64,000 nucleotides of DNA from Hyphomicrobiales bacterium. Lineage in GTDB: Bacteria > Pseudomonadota > Alphaproteobacteria > Rhizobiales > Rhizobiaceae. Positions within the stretch are counted from its first letter, which is position 1; every line of letters begins with the position of its first letter. A program made the position numbers and the translations under genes. The DNA is taken from NCBI GenBank assembly GCA_900469625.1, contig UBXV01000013.1, forward strand, positions 62,001 to 126,000, read 5' to 3'. Below, in pieces: positions 17,976 through 26,034 of this stretch. The notes beneath the pieces were generated by a model. That model did no database searches. It had not been told where the DNA came from and worked only from the letters and a program-made list of their open reading frames with translations.

Positions 17976-18881
17976 ATGGCAGAGGCAGAGAAAAGAACTG
18001 CAGAGAACAGGGTACTCGTCGTGGGTGCGACCGGCCGGTTTGCCGGCCTCGTCGTGCCTGAGTTACGCCGTCGTGGTGCCACCGTTCGCGCCCTCGTCAG
18101 GGACCAGTCCAATATCGGCGCGGCGAGGGAAGCCGGTGCGCAGCAAGTGGCGGTGGGAGACCTCAGGGACCGCCAAAGCCTCGACATGGCGCTGAAAGGG
18201 ATCGATGGCGTCTTCCATATCGGGCCTGCCTTTGCACCCGACGAGGCGGCGATCGGCATCGCGATGGTCGATGCCGCGGTGCGCGCGGGCGTCCGAAAGT
18301 TCGTCTTTTCCTCCGTCATCCAGCCGAGCAATACGCGGCTGAAGAACCACGCAGCCAAGATACCGGTCGAGGACGCGCTCTATTCGTCCAGCCTGGAATA
18401 CACCGTGCTGCATCCGGCAAACTTCATGCAGAATATCCACTCCGCCTGGCCGGGGATTGTCGAGAGCGGCGTCTTTGCCGAACCTTTTCCGAAAACCGCG
18501 CGTCTGGCGCGTGTCGATTACCGCGACGTGGCTGAGGTGGCGGCGATCGCCTTGACGGAAGACCGCCTCGCCTTCGCCACCCTCGAACTCTGCGCCGAAG
18601 GTCGTCACAACCGGCTGGAGATTGCCGCGATGATATCAGCAGCGCTTGGACGCCCCATCGAAGCGGGCGAGATCAGTTTCCACGAATGGGCTGCTCCGGC
18701 ACGCGCCATATACACCGAACAGCAACTTGGCCTGCTCGCCAAGGTTCACGAGCACTACGCCACCGTCGGTCTCGGTGGAAACAGCCTCGCCCTCAGGGCC
18801 GCACTCGAGCGCGAACCGCGAACCATGCAGGCCTTCATCAACGACCTTGCAACCAACACCCGAACCCGGCTCGACGCCTGA
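17976..18881 (+). CDS. NmrA-like NAD(P)-binding protein (atypical SDR)
   Basis: 301 residues from ATG 17976, which follows AGGAAGG; the longer frame would overlap the LysR gene. The Rossmann motif VLVVGATGRFAGLVVPELRRRG is at about 13-34, with VGDLRD and FVFSSVIQP following. The tyrosine-lysine pair of classical SDRs is absent, which is usual for NmrA/HSCARG-type redox sensors and quinone reductases. It is probably co-transcribed with the DUF2798 gene 23 bases downstream and controlled by the divergent LysR. Confidence 0.87.
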   Translation: MAEAEKRTAENRVLVVGATGRFAGLVVPELRRRGATVRALVRDQSNIGAAREAGAQQVAVGDLRDRQSLDMALKGIDGVFHIGPAFAPDEAAIGIAMVDAAVRAGVRKFVFSSVIQPSNTRLKNHAAKIPVEDALYSSSLEYTVLHPANFMQNIHSAWPGIVESGVFAEPFPKTARLARVDYRDVAEVAAIALTEDRLAFATLELCAEGRHNRLEIAAMISAALGRPIEAGEISFHEWAAPARAIYTEQQLGLLAKVHEHYATVGLGGNSLALRAALEREPRTMQAFINDLATNTRTRLDA

Positions 18882-18904
18882 AACCCAGAACAGGAGCTCA
18901 CGCT

Positions 18905-19153
18905 ATGCGCAAAAAGTTGCCGCCTCGCTACAATACCATCGCCATGCCTCTGGTGCTCTCGGTGTTGATGTCCTGCCTGGTCTCAGGCGTCTCGACTGCC
19001 GCCAGTGCCGGGTTCGGGGCCGATATGCCATCCCTGTGGCTGAAAGCCTGGGGTATCTCCTGGCTGGTGGCGTTTCCAAGCTTGCTGCTGGTGCTGCCAC
19101 TGGTGCGCGTCATCGTCGGCGCGTTGGTGCAGGCACCGCAGACCCGCCCGTGA
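18905..19153 (+). CDS. DUF2798 small inner-membrane protein
   Basis: 82 residues. Two membrane helices are evident (about 13-33 and 46-72). The motif PLVLSVLMSCLVSGVSTA plus WLKAWGISWLVAFPSLLLV matches the DUF2798 family, whose role is unknown. ATG 18905 is preceded by AGGAG. It likely forms an operon with the upstream NmrA-like gene. Confidence 0.85.
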   Translation: MRKKLPPRYNTIAMPLVLSVLMSCLVSGVSTAASAGFGADMPSLWLKAWGISWLVAFPSLLLVLPLVRVIVGALVQAPQTRP

Positions 19154-19215
19154 ATCTTGCCCGCCGAACGCATGCTGGCAACACCCTTTAGAAGCCGCGA
19201 TATTCCAATCACGAC

Positions 19216-19228
19216 AATACCAGTTTAA
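19216..19228. promoter_or_regulatory. Candidate GntR operator, copy 1
   Basis: AATACCAGTTTAA, 51 bases upstream of the gntR start. The same 13 bases recur at 20024-20036, before nanE. Identical sites in front of the regulator gene and of the catabolic genes suggest autoregulation plus operon control by the encoded GntR protein. Confidence 0.6.
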
Positions 19229-19278
19229 CACCGGATAAAAATATTGCATAAGGGAGACAACGCAAGGCAGGTGTCTCC

Positions 19279-20025
19279 ATGAGCGATCAGGCAACTCTCG
19301 ACTTTCTGTTGCAAACCATGTCCGGCGAGAGCGGCGAGCCGCTCTACCGCCGGCTTGGCGACGCCATCAAGACGGCGATCGGTGCCTCCGTCATCCGGCA
19401 TGGCGCAGTGATCCCGAGTGAACGGGATCTGAGCGACGGCTTGGCGATCTCGCGGGTAACCGTCAGGAAGGCCATCGAGGGCCTTGTCGCCGAGGGGCTT
19501 CTGGACCGGCGGCAGGGCGCCAAGACCATCGTATCGTCGCGTGTCGAAAAATCTCTGGCGACGATGACGAGCTTTTCCGAGGATATGCGATCGCGCGGCC
19601 TGGAACCGGGCTGTGTCTGGATCTCCCGCGAAATCAGCCGCCCGTCACCGGCCGAGATGATGGCGCTCGGCATTCCCGTCAGCGAAAAAATCGTGCGGCT
19701 GCGGCGCCTGCGCACTGCCGACAATACGCCGATCGCGATCGAAACGGCGGCATTGCCGGCCCGTTTCGTGCCGCATCCGGAGGCGATCGGCGCTTCGCTC
19801 TACGAGTACCTGGCAGCCCATGGCGCCCTTCCGGTGAGGGCGCTGCAGCGCATGCAGGCAAAACCGGCAAGCGAGGAGGAGCGCCGCCTGCTCGCCACTC
19901 CCGAAGGCACCAGCCTGCTGATCATGGAGCGCCGCTGCTTCCTTGCCGATGGCCAGATCGTCGAATTCACCCAGACCAAATATCGCGGCGACGTCTACGA
20001 CTTCGTCATCGAGCTGATGCGATAA
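19279..20025 (+). CDS. GntR-family regulator, HutC/UTRA subfamily
   Basis: 248 residues. The winged-helix domain is at about 20-85 (GAVIPSERDLSDGLAISRVTVRKAIEGLVAEGLLDRRQG), followed by a UTRA effector domain (ATMTSFSEDMRSRGLEP to FTQTKYRGDVYDFVIELMR). UTRA regulators often sense phosphorylated sugars. It lies directly before nanE and nanK, so an amino-sugar phosphate such as ManNAc-6-P or GlcNAc-6-P is the expected effector. One of two identical candidate operators overlaps its stop codon. Confidence 0.92.
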   Translation: MSDQATLDFLLQTMSGESGEPLYRRLGDAIKTAIGASVIRHGAVIPSERDLSDGLAISRVTVRKAIEGLVAEGLLDRRQGAKTIVSSRVEKSLATMTSFSEDMRSRGLEPGCVWISREISRPSPAEMMALGIPVSEKIVRLRRLRTADNTPIAIETAALPARFVPHPEAIGASLYEYLAAHGALPVRALQRMQAKPASEEERRLLATPEGTSLLIMERRCFLADGQIVEFTQTKYRGDVYDFVIELMR

Positions 20026-20036
20026 TACCAGTTTAA
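20024..20036. promoter_or_regulatory. Candidate GntR operator, copy 2
   Basis: AATACCAGTTTAA, identical to 19216-19228. It begins inside the stop codon of the gntR gene and lies about 160 bases before the nanE start, consistent with a separate promoter for the nan operon. Confidence 0.6.
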
Positions 20037-20197
20037 TTCCTGTTGCAATCTGGTCTTGCCCTGCTACCGTAATGGCCGGATCGGGTCGCAGCGCTGCCGG
20101 GCAGAGCAAGCCAAGGGCGACGGCGCGGCCGAAAAGCAAGTGCGTGCGGGCAGTGGCGATGTCGCCACAGACCTCGGCCCGCGCCAGAGGAGCCGGC

Positions 20198-20884
20198 GTG
20201 ACTTTCGAAATCCAGAGCCTGAAGAATGGACTGATCGTGTCCTGCCAGCCCGTCAAGGGCGGTGTCATGGACAATGCGGCCATGGTCGTCGGCTTCGCTC
20301 TCGCGGCGCTCGATGGCGGTGCTGCGGCGCTGCGGATCGAATCCGCCGACTATGTGCGCGCCGTTCGTCAGGCGACGCATCGGCCGATCATCGGCCTGGT
20401 CAAGCGCGACCTGACGACATCGCCGGTCCGCATCACGCCGCTGATCGAGGATGTTGACGCGCTGACCGCCGCCGGCGCCGACATCATCGCCTATGACGCG
20501 ACAAAGCGCACGCGGCCGGTGGAGACGGCGCGCCTGATCGAACGTATCCATGCGGCGGGAAAAATCGCCATGGCAGACTGCTCCATCATCGGTGACGCCG
20601 AACAGGCCTTGCGCGAAGGCGCCGATATCATCGGCTCGACACTCGCCGGCTATACCGGACCGGTCGAACCGACCGAGCCGGATTTCGCGCTCATCGCCGC
20701 CATGAGAAAATTGACGCCCCTCGTCGTGGCGGAGGGCTGCGTGCGCACGCCGGAGCAGGCATCTCAGGCGCTGAGGGCCGGCGCGTTTACGGTCGTCGTC
20801 GGCTCGGCCATCACCCGGCCCGAACACGTAACGTCCTGGTTTCGCGCAGCACTCGACGAAACGCTGGCCTCGACCGGAGCGTGA
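20198..20884 (+). CDS. nanE: N-acetylmannosamine-6-phosphate 2-epimerase
   Basis: 228 residues from GTG 20198, with AGAGGA 7 bases upstream; the frame opens earlier (20072) but that part is unlike NanE. NanE converts ManNAc-6-P to GlcNAc-6-P in the cytoplasm. The family opening KNGLIVSCQPVKGGVMD is present, then GLVKRD, ADIIAYDATKR, MADCSI, GSTLAGYT and the phosphate-binding end VAEGCVRTPEQASQAL...VVVGSAITRPEHV of a TIM barrel. Its stop overlaps the start of the kinase gene by 4 bases. Confidence 0.93.
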   Translation: MTFEIQSLKNGLIVSCQPVKGGVMDNAAMVVGFALAALDGGAAALRIESADYVRAVRQATHRPIIGLVKRDLTTSPVRITPLIEDVDALTAAGADIIAYDATKRTRPVETARLIERIHAAGKIAMADCSIIGDAEQALREGADIIGSTLAGYTGPVEPTEPDFALIAAMRKLTPLVVAEGCVRTPEQASQALRAGAFTVVVGSAITRPEHVTSWFRAALDETLASTGA

Positions 20885-21747
20885 CGGTGATGGCGGAGGT
20901 CCAACACACTCTTGCAATCGACCTCGGCGGCACGAAGATGCTGGCTGCGCTTGTGCGCGGGCGTACCGTCGTCGAAACGCACAGGATGGCGACGCCGCGT
21001 GAGGGAAATCCCACCATCTGGCTCCAGAGCCTGTTCGACGCCATCGCCGCCTGGAAGGAACGCTATGGCAGGGTCGGCATCGCCGTCACCGGCATCGTCG
21101 ACGATGGCCATTGGTCCGCGCTCAATCGCAACACGCTCGACATCCCCGATCGTTTCCCGCTGACCGACACGGTCACCGCACTTTCCGGCGCGCCCGTGTT
21201 TGCCGCCAATGATGCGCAGGCGGCGGCCTGGGGCGAATTCGTCTTTGGCGCCGGCCGGCACGAAGACATGGTGTTCCTGACCGTTTCGACCGGCATCGGC
21301 GGCGGCATCGTCGTCAACGGTCGCCTGCTCGGCGGCCTTGCCGGGCATTTCGGTCAGTTTCGCCTCGACGAGAGCGGGGCTGACACGCTCGAGGACCAGG
21401 TTTCCGGCCATTGGATCGCCGCTGAGGCGAGATCGCATCATCCGGGTGCTACGGCACGCGAGGTCTTTGCCGCGGCGGACGCCGGACAGACCTGGGCGCT
21501 CGGCATCGTCGAGACCTCGGCGCGCCGGACAGCACTTCTCTGCCGCAACGTGCAAATGGCGCTCGATCCGAAGCGCATCGTCATCGGCGGCAGTATCGGG
21601 CTGGCGCCGGGCTACATACCAGCCATGGAGGCCGCCTTCGGCGCGCTTTCGCCGCGGCTCAAACCATCGATCCACGCCGCCGAACTCGGGGAAAACGCCG
21701 GCGTGGTTGGCATCGCAGATCTTGCAGAGCGTCAACAACAACTTTGA
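20881..21747 (+). CDS. nanK: ROK-family kinase, probable N-acetylmannosamine kinase (no zinc motif)
   Basis: 288 residues from GTG 20881. The ATP-binding motif LAIDLGGTKMLAALV is near residues 11-25, followed by VTGIVDDG, NDAQAAAWGE (catalytic Asp in the ND pair) and STGIGGGIVVNGRLLGG. ROK kinases normally have a GH...CXCGXXGCXE zinc site. Here the GH is kept (LAGHFGQFRLDESGADTLED) but all cysteines of the site are missing and the loop is shorter. Coupling to nanE indicates ManNAc phosphorylation. The missing zinc site does not look like decay, because the frame and the other motifs are intact. Confidence 0.85.
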   Translation: MTVMAEVQHTLAIDLGGTKMLAALVRGRTVVETHRMATPREGNPTIWLQSLFDAIAAWKERYGRVGIAVTGIVDDGHWSALNRNTLDIPDRFPLTDTVTALSGAPVFAANDAQAAAWGEFVFGAGRHEDMVFLTVSTGIGGGIVVNGRLLGGLAGHFGQFRLDESGADTLEDQVSGHWIAAEARSHHPGATAREVFAAADAGQTWALGIVETSARRTALLCRNVQMALDPKRIVIGGSIGLAPGYIPAMEAAFGALSPRLKPSIHAAELGENAGVVGIADLAERQQQL

Positions 21748-21760
21748 GGGAGAACCAAAG

Positions 21761-23089
21761 ATGACACTTGCGACCATGAAACGAGGAGCGCTGCTGGCAG
21801 CCGGTATTGCCAGCCTGCTGGCAAGCCCTGCGCTGGCCGAAGTCACCGTGCTCGGCTGGCCCGGCGGCCCGGAGGAAGTGGCGCTGCGCGCCGCCGCCGA
21901 CACCTACAATGCCAAGTCCGACGTTGCCGAGAAGGACAAGGTCGAGCTCCTGTTCTTCAACCGCGACGGCTTCTGGGACAAGCTGCAGGCCGACCTTGCC
22001 GCCGGTTCGAAGGCGTTCGACCTCAACCTGCTCGCCACCTATTCGATCGGCCGCTATGCGCCGTTCATGGAGCCGGTCGAACTGTCGGGCGAGGCCAAGG
22101 CCGTCTACGGCGATTCCGTGCTGTCGACGATGCAGTATGAAGGCAAGCAGTATGGCGTGCCGACCGACCTGTCGCTGCACTTCATGTATTTCCGAAAGGA
22201 CCTCATCGACACCCTGATGAAGGACGATGCGGCCAAGGCGAAATATGCGGAGATCTCGGAAAAGTACCTCGGCAAGAAGCTCGAGCCGAAGGCGCCGGAC
22301 GAATGGAGCTGGGACGACTACGCCGCAACGGCGCTCTATTTCACGCAGGCCGTCAATCCTGACAGCCCGACCCGCTACGGCACCGTGCTGCAGCTGAAGA
22401 ACCTCTTGTTCAACATCATGATCTGGCAGTCCGTGCCGCGCGCCTATGGCGCCAACTGGATGGACGACAGCGGCAAGATCACCGTCAATTCCGACGCCTA
22501 TCGCAAGGGCCTCGAAATCTACAAGCTGCTCTACGACAACGGTGCGACGCCGCGCGATTCGCTGTCCTACGAGTTTGCGGAAGCAAATGCCGCCTTTGCT
22601 TCCGGCCAGGTAGCTGCCATGCTGCAATGGAATGCCGCCGCCGGCGACCTGACGAGCAAGGAAAAGTCTCCGGCCGTAGCGGAAGTGACCGACACGGTTG
22701 CCCCGCCCGCCGGGCCTGAAGGACGTTTCACCCATATTCACGGCCTCGGCTTCGGCCTCAACAAGAATGCCGAGAACAAGGAAGGCGCGGCCCAGTTCCT
22801 GAAATGGCTGTCTTCCAAGGAAGCGGCGTTGATCTATGCGAAGAACAATGGCGCACCGGCACTGACGCCGGAAGTGGTCGCCGAAGTCGCCGAAGCACGG
22901 CCGGACCTGGTCAAGCTCGGTGAGTTCGCCGGCAAGTACGGCTATGTCATGAACGGCGGCACGTCAGCCAAGGCGCTTTCGGTCTACGAACTTCAGGCCA
23001 AGGAGTTCACCGGCTACTGGTCCGGTCAGCAATCGATCGACGATGCGCTGGCAAACACCGAAAAGGGCATGGCCGAGCTGCTGAAGTAA
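21761..23089 (+). CDS. ABC importer solute-binding protein, family 1 (CUT1 sugar type)
   Basis: 442 residues from ATG 21761, 13 bases after nanK, with GAGGGAGA upstream. The signal peptide (MKRGALLAAGIASLLASPALA) sends it to the periplasm. The SBP_bac_1 pattern is present: TVLGWPGGPEEVALRAAADTYN, YEGKQYGVPTDLSLHFMYFRKD, NAAFASGQVAAMLQWNAA. Operon position after nanE-nanK implies a substrate such as N-acetylmannosamine, sialic acid or another N-acetylated sugar. Two hairpins follow before the permease gene. Confidence 0.92.
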   Translation: MTLATMKRGALLAAGIASLLASPALAEVTVLGWPGGPEEVALRAAADTYNAKSDVAEKDKVELLFFNRDGFWDKLQADLAAGSKAFDLNLLATYSIGRYAPFMEPVELSGEAKAVYGDSVLSTMQYEGKQYGVPTDLSLHFMYFRKDLIDTLMKDDAAKAKYAEISEKYLGKKLEPKAPDEWSWDDYAATALYFTQAVNPDSPTRYGTVLQLKNLLFNIMIWQSVPRAYGANWMDDSGKITVNSDAYRKGLEIYKLLYDNGATPRDSLSYEFAEANAAFASGQVAAMLQWNAAAGDLTSKEKSPAVAEVTDTVAPPAGPEGRFTHIHGLGFGLNKNAENKEGAAQFLKWLSSKEAALIYAKNNGAPALTPEVVAEVAEARPDLVKLGEFAGKYGYVMNGGTSAKALSVYELQAKEFTGYWSGQQSIDDALANTEKGMAELLK

Positions 23090-23095
23090 GCGATG

Positions 23096-23128
23096 ATGAC
23101 CGGCGGCGGCCTGTCCGCCGCCGGTCAT
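23096..23128 (+). promoter_or_regulatory. Perfect 14-bp hairpin after the binding-protein gene
   Basis: ATGACCGGCGGCGG, a 5-base loop and CCGCCGCCGGTCAT, beginning 6 bases after the stop codon at 23089. There is no T-run. It is likely an mRNA 3'-end stabiliser or partial terminator that lets binding protein exceed permease. Confidence 0.72.
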
Positions 23129-23170
23129 GTCGACATTCGCCACGGCCATGCGACGTGGGCGCCAGGAGCC

Positions 23171-23190
23171 GCCAACCCCGCGGGGTTGGC
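23171..23190 (+). repeat. Perfect 20-base palindrome before the permease start
   Basis: GCCAACCCCGCGGGGTTGGC, a loop-less palindrome that can form a second hairpin 43 bases after the first one. If the permease began at ATG 23192, this hairpin would cover its ribosome-binding region. Confidence 0.65.
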
Positions 23191-23224
23191 GATGTTCAAG
23201 ACATGCCAGATGCAGATCGGTTCG

Positions 23225-24112
23225 ATGACGAAAGCCCAGCAACGTCCCCTTGTCCAGGAATTCAGGCTGCTCGCCACGCCGGTCGTGGTGTTCCTCTTGG
23301 TCTTTCTCGGCTTTCCCGCGATCGTTAACCTGATCTATTCGGTCTCCGAGGTCTCGTTCGAGACATTGCGCCAACCGGAACTTTCCGGTTTCAAGAACTT
23401 TGCCGCCGTATGGAGCGACGGTGCCTTCTGGCAGGCCAGCTGGTTCTCGTTCCGCTTCGGTCTGCTGACCGCCGTGCTCGAATGCGCGCTTGGGCTTTTC
23501 CTCGCCATTTTCCTGTCGCCGCTGATCGAGCGGCGGAGCTGGCTGATGGCGATCCTGATGCTGCCCTTGATGGTGGCGCCGGCGCTGGTGGGGCTGATGT
23601 ACCGGCTTGTGCTGCACGAATTCGTCGGGCCGGTGCCATACTATCTCTGGACCTACTTTGGCGCGAGCCTGTCGTTCCTTGGCCCGGGCTCCGCCTTTTG
23701 GACGCTCGTCGTCGTCGAGACGCTGCAGTGGACACCCTTTGCGCTGTTGCTGTTCTACATGGCCTACCAGGCGATCCCCTCCGAGATCGCCGAAGCCTCG
23801 GCCATGGATGGCGCCAGGAGCCATCACCGGCTCTGGTATATCGAACTGCCTTTGATGCTGCCGACGATCGTCGTCGCGCTCCTCATCCGCTTCATCGACG
23901 GCTTCCGCGTGTTCGACAACGTCTACGTGTTGACCGGCAGCGGCCCCGGCGGCTCGACCGCGTCGCTGTCGATCTACATCTACGAGGCGTTTTTCAAGCA
24001 GGGCGCCATCGGCAAGGCGGTGGCTGCCTCGGTGATCCTGTTCGTCGTCTCCTTCGCGGTGCTCTACGGCCTCAATTTCATCGCCAGCCGCCGGAAGGGA
24101 GCCAACCGATGA
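23225..24112 (+). CDS. ABC importer permease, MalF/UgpA type
   Basis: 295 residues from ATG 23225. The frame is open from 23093, but the early part encodes the two hairpins; ATG 23192 is an alternative. Six membrane helices begin near residue 18 (LATPVVVFLLVFLGFPAIVNL). The EAA loop is EIAEASAMDGARSHHRLWYIELPLM. Partner of the next permease, which it overlaps by 4 bases (ATGA). Confidence 0.9.
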   Translation: MTKAQQRPLVQEFRLLATPVVVFLLVFLGFPAIVNLIYSVSEVSFETLRQPELSGFKNFAAVWSDGAFWQASWFSFRFGLLTAVLECALGLFLAIFLSPLIERRSWLMAILMLPLMVAPALVGLMYRLVLHEFVGPVPYYLWTYFGASLSFLGPGSAFWTLVVVETLQWTPFALLLFYMAYQAIPSEIAEASAMDGARSHHRLWYIELPLMLPTIVVALLIRFIDGFRVFDNVYVLTGSGPGGSTASLSIYIYEAFFKQGAIGKAVAASVILFVVSFAVLYGLNFIASRRKGANR

Positions 24113-24930
24113 TGACCACACTCCGCTGGCTGGTGTTCGGCATCGCCGCCTTCGCCATGAACTTCCCGATCCTGGTGACGCTTTCGACCTCGTTCAAGAG
24201 CGCTCGTGAACTGTCGACCAATCCCGGTCTCTGGGTACAGGCGCCGACGCTCGACAATTATCTTGCGGTGTTCCAGGTGACGGATCGCCTCAACATCTTC
24301 CTCTATCTGTTCAACAGTCTTTCGGTGGCCCTGATTGGCACCGTGCTTGCCGTGGCGCTGGCGCTTCCCGCGGCCTATGCGATTGCCCGCGGCCGCCTCG
24401 GCGAGCGCACACTGCTGCCGTTCATCGTCAACCTGCGCGCCGTGCCGCTCATCATCTTCGCGATCCCCCTCTACATGATGTTCCAGTGGCTGGCGCTGCT
24501 CGACACCCGTCTGGGTCTCGGGCTGATCCTTTCCATCGTCAACCTGCCGCTGGCTCTGGTCATCCTCGTCAACGCCATCCGCGACCTGCCGGGAGAGCTC
24601 GACGAGGCGGCGCTGATGGATGGCGCCAGCCGGACGCAGATCCTCTTCAGGGTCATTGCCCCGGTCTGCCGTCCGGCCATCGTCACCAGCCTGATCTTCG
24701 GCTTCATCACCGCCTGGAACGAGTTCCTGTTCGGCCTGATGCTGACGACGTCGAAGGCCGTGCCGATCACCGTCGGCGCCTCGTTCTTCTTCGCCGCCAG
24801 CGGTGGCGGCGTGCAGTGGGGTGTGGCATCCGCCGTGATGGTCGTCGGCGCGCTTCCGCCGGTTCTGCTCGGCCTCATCATGTATCGCCAGATCAGCGGC
24901 TCGATGACGGCAGGCGCGGTCAAGGGCTGA
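24109..24930 (+). CDS. ABC importer permease, MalG/UgpE type
   Basis: 273 residues. N-terminal helix (LRWLVFGIAAFAMNFPILV) then the usual STSFKSARELSTNP segment, LDNYLAVF and five more helices. The EAA motif is ELDEAALMDGASRTQILFRVIAP near residue 163. Ends 20 bases before the ATPase gene. Second membrane subunit of the amino-sugar importer. Confidence 0.92.
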   Translation: MMTTLRWLVFGIAAFAMNFPILVTLSTSFKSARELSTNPGLWVQAPTLDNYLAVFQVTDRLNIFLYLFNSLSVALIGTVLAVALALPAAYAIARGRLGERTLLPFIVNLRAVPLIIFAIPLYMMFQWLALLDTRLGLGLILSIVNLPLALVILVNAIRDLPGELDEAALMDGASRTQILFRVIAPVCRPAIVTSLIFGFITAWNEFLFGLMLTTSKAVPITVGASFFFAASGGGVQWGVASAVMVVGALPPVLLGLIMYRQISGSMTAGAVKG

Positions 24931-24950
24931 CCCATTTTTCGGAGACAACC

Positions 24951-26015
24951 ATGGCACCGATTTCGCTTAAAAAGGCCGGCAAGCAGTACGGCAACCTCGA
25001 GATCATCCGGGAGCTCGATCTCGACATCGCCGACGGCGAATTCGTCGTCATCGTCGGCCCGTCAGGCTGTGGAAAATCCACGCTGCTGCGCATGATCGCC
25101 GGGCTCGAAGAGACCACCTCCGGTCAGATCCTCATCGACGGGCGCGACGTGACCGCCGCCTCCCCGGTCGAACGCAAGCTCGCCATGGTGTTCCAGTCCT
25201 ACGCGCTCTATCCGCACATGACCGTTCGCCGCAACATGGGCTTCGGCCTGACGCTTGCGAAACTGCCAGCCGAGCGGATCAGGGAAAAAGTCGAGGCTGC
25301 GGCCGAGACGCTGAAGCTCACGCACCTGCTCGAACGCTATCCAAAGGAGCTGTCCGGTGGCCAGCGCCAGCGTGTGGCGATCGGAAGGGCGATCGTGCGC
25401 GAACCGGTCGGCTTCCTCTTCGACGAACCTCTCTCCAACCTCGACGCGGCGCTGCGCGTTGACATGCGGCTCGAAATCGCCAGGCTGCACCGAACCCTCG
25501 GCGCAACGATGATCTATGTCACCCATGACCAGGTGGAGGCGATGACGCTTGCCGACCGGATCGTGGTGATGAAGGAGGGTCGCATCATGCAGCAGGGCAC
25601 GCCGCAGGCGCTTTATGAAACACCGGCAAACCTGTTCGTCGCCCAGTTCATCGGCAGCCCGAAGATGAATCTCCTGCCTTGCCTGCCCGGTGCAGGCGGC
25701 CTCGACCTATCCGGCGAAGGCAGCATCCAGTTGCCGTTGTCCGGCCGGGCAGCGCCCGCCCATCTCGGCGCCCGACCCGAACATCTGTCGCTGGTCTCGC
25801 CCGACAGCGGTCATTGCCGCGGCACCATCGAGGTCAGCGAGTATCTCGGTGGCACGACCAGCGTCTTCGTGCGCGCCGGCAAGCTCGGGCTGATCAATGT
25901 CAGCGCGCCCGCCGACACGCCCTATCGCCTCGGCGAGACTGTCGGCATTCATATCGACGTGGCTCGGTCATCGCTGTTCGATGACGCAGGCAAGGCGATC
26001 GCGGCGAGCCGGTAG
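24951..26015 (+). CDS. ABC importer ATPase, MalK/UgpC type
   Basis: 354 residues from ATG 24951 (GGAG upstream). Walker A GPSGCGKST near 37-45, Q-loop VFQSYALYPHMTV, signature LSGGQRQRVAIGRAIV, Walker B FLFDEPLSNLDA and H-loop YVTHDQVEAM. The C-terminal regulatory TOBE region (GARPEHLSLVSPDSGHCRGT) is present as in MalK. Completes the gntR-nanEK-ABC cluster. It ends only 19 bases from the convergent dipeptidase gene, and no clear terminator is visible between them. Confidence 0.93.
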   Translation: MAPISLKKAGKQYGNLEIIRELDLDIADGEFVVIVGPSGCGKSTLLRMIAGLEETTSGQILIDGRDVTAASPVERKLAMVFQSYALYPHMTVRRNMGFGLTLAKLPAERIREKVEAAAETLKLTHLLERYPKELSGGQRQRVAIGRAIVREPVGFLFDEPLSNLDAALRVDMRLEIARLHRTLGATMIYVTHDQVEAMTLADRIVVMKEGRIMQQGTPQALYETPANLFVAQFIGSPKMNLLPCLPGAGGLDLSGEGSIQLPLSGRAAPAHLGARPEHLSLVSPDSGHCRGTIEVSEYLGGTTSVFVRAGKLGLINVSAPADTPYRLGETVGIHIDVARSSLFDDAGKAIAASR

Positions 26016-26034
26016 GCGCGCCGCGCAATCTGCC

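Noticed and set aside
20881-21747. NanK as a pseudogene because of the missing zinc motif
   Set aside because: Frame is intact, start is coupled to nanE, and ATP and catalytic motifs are present.
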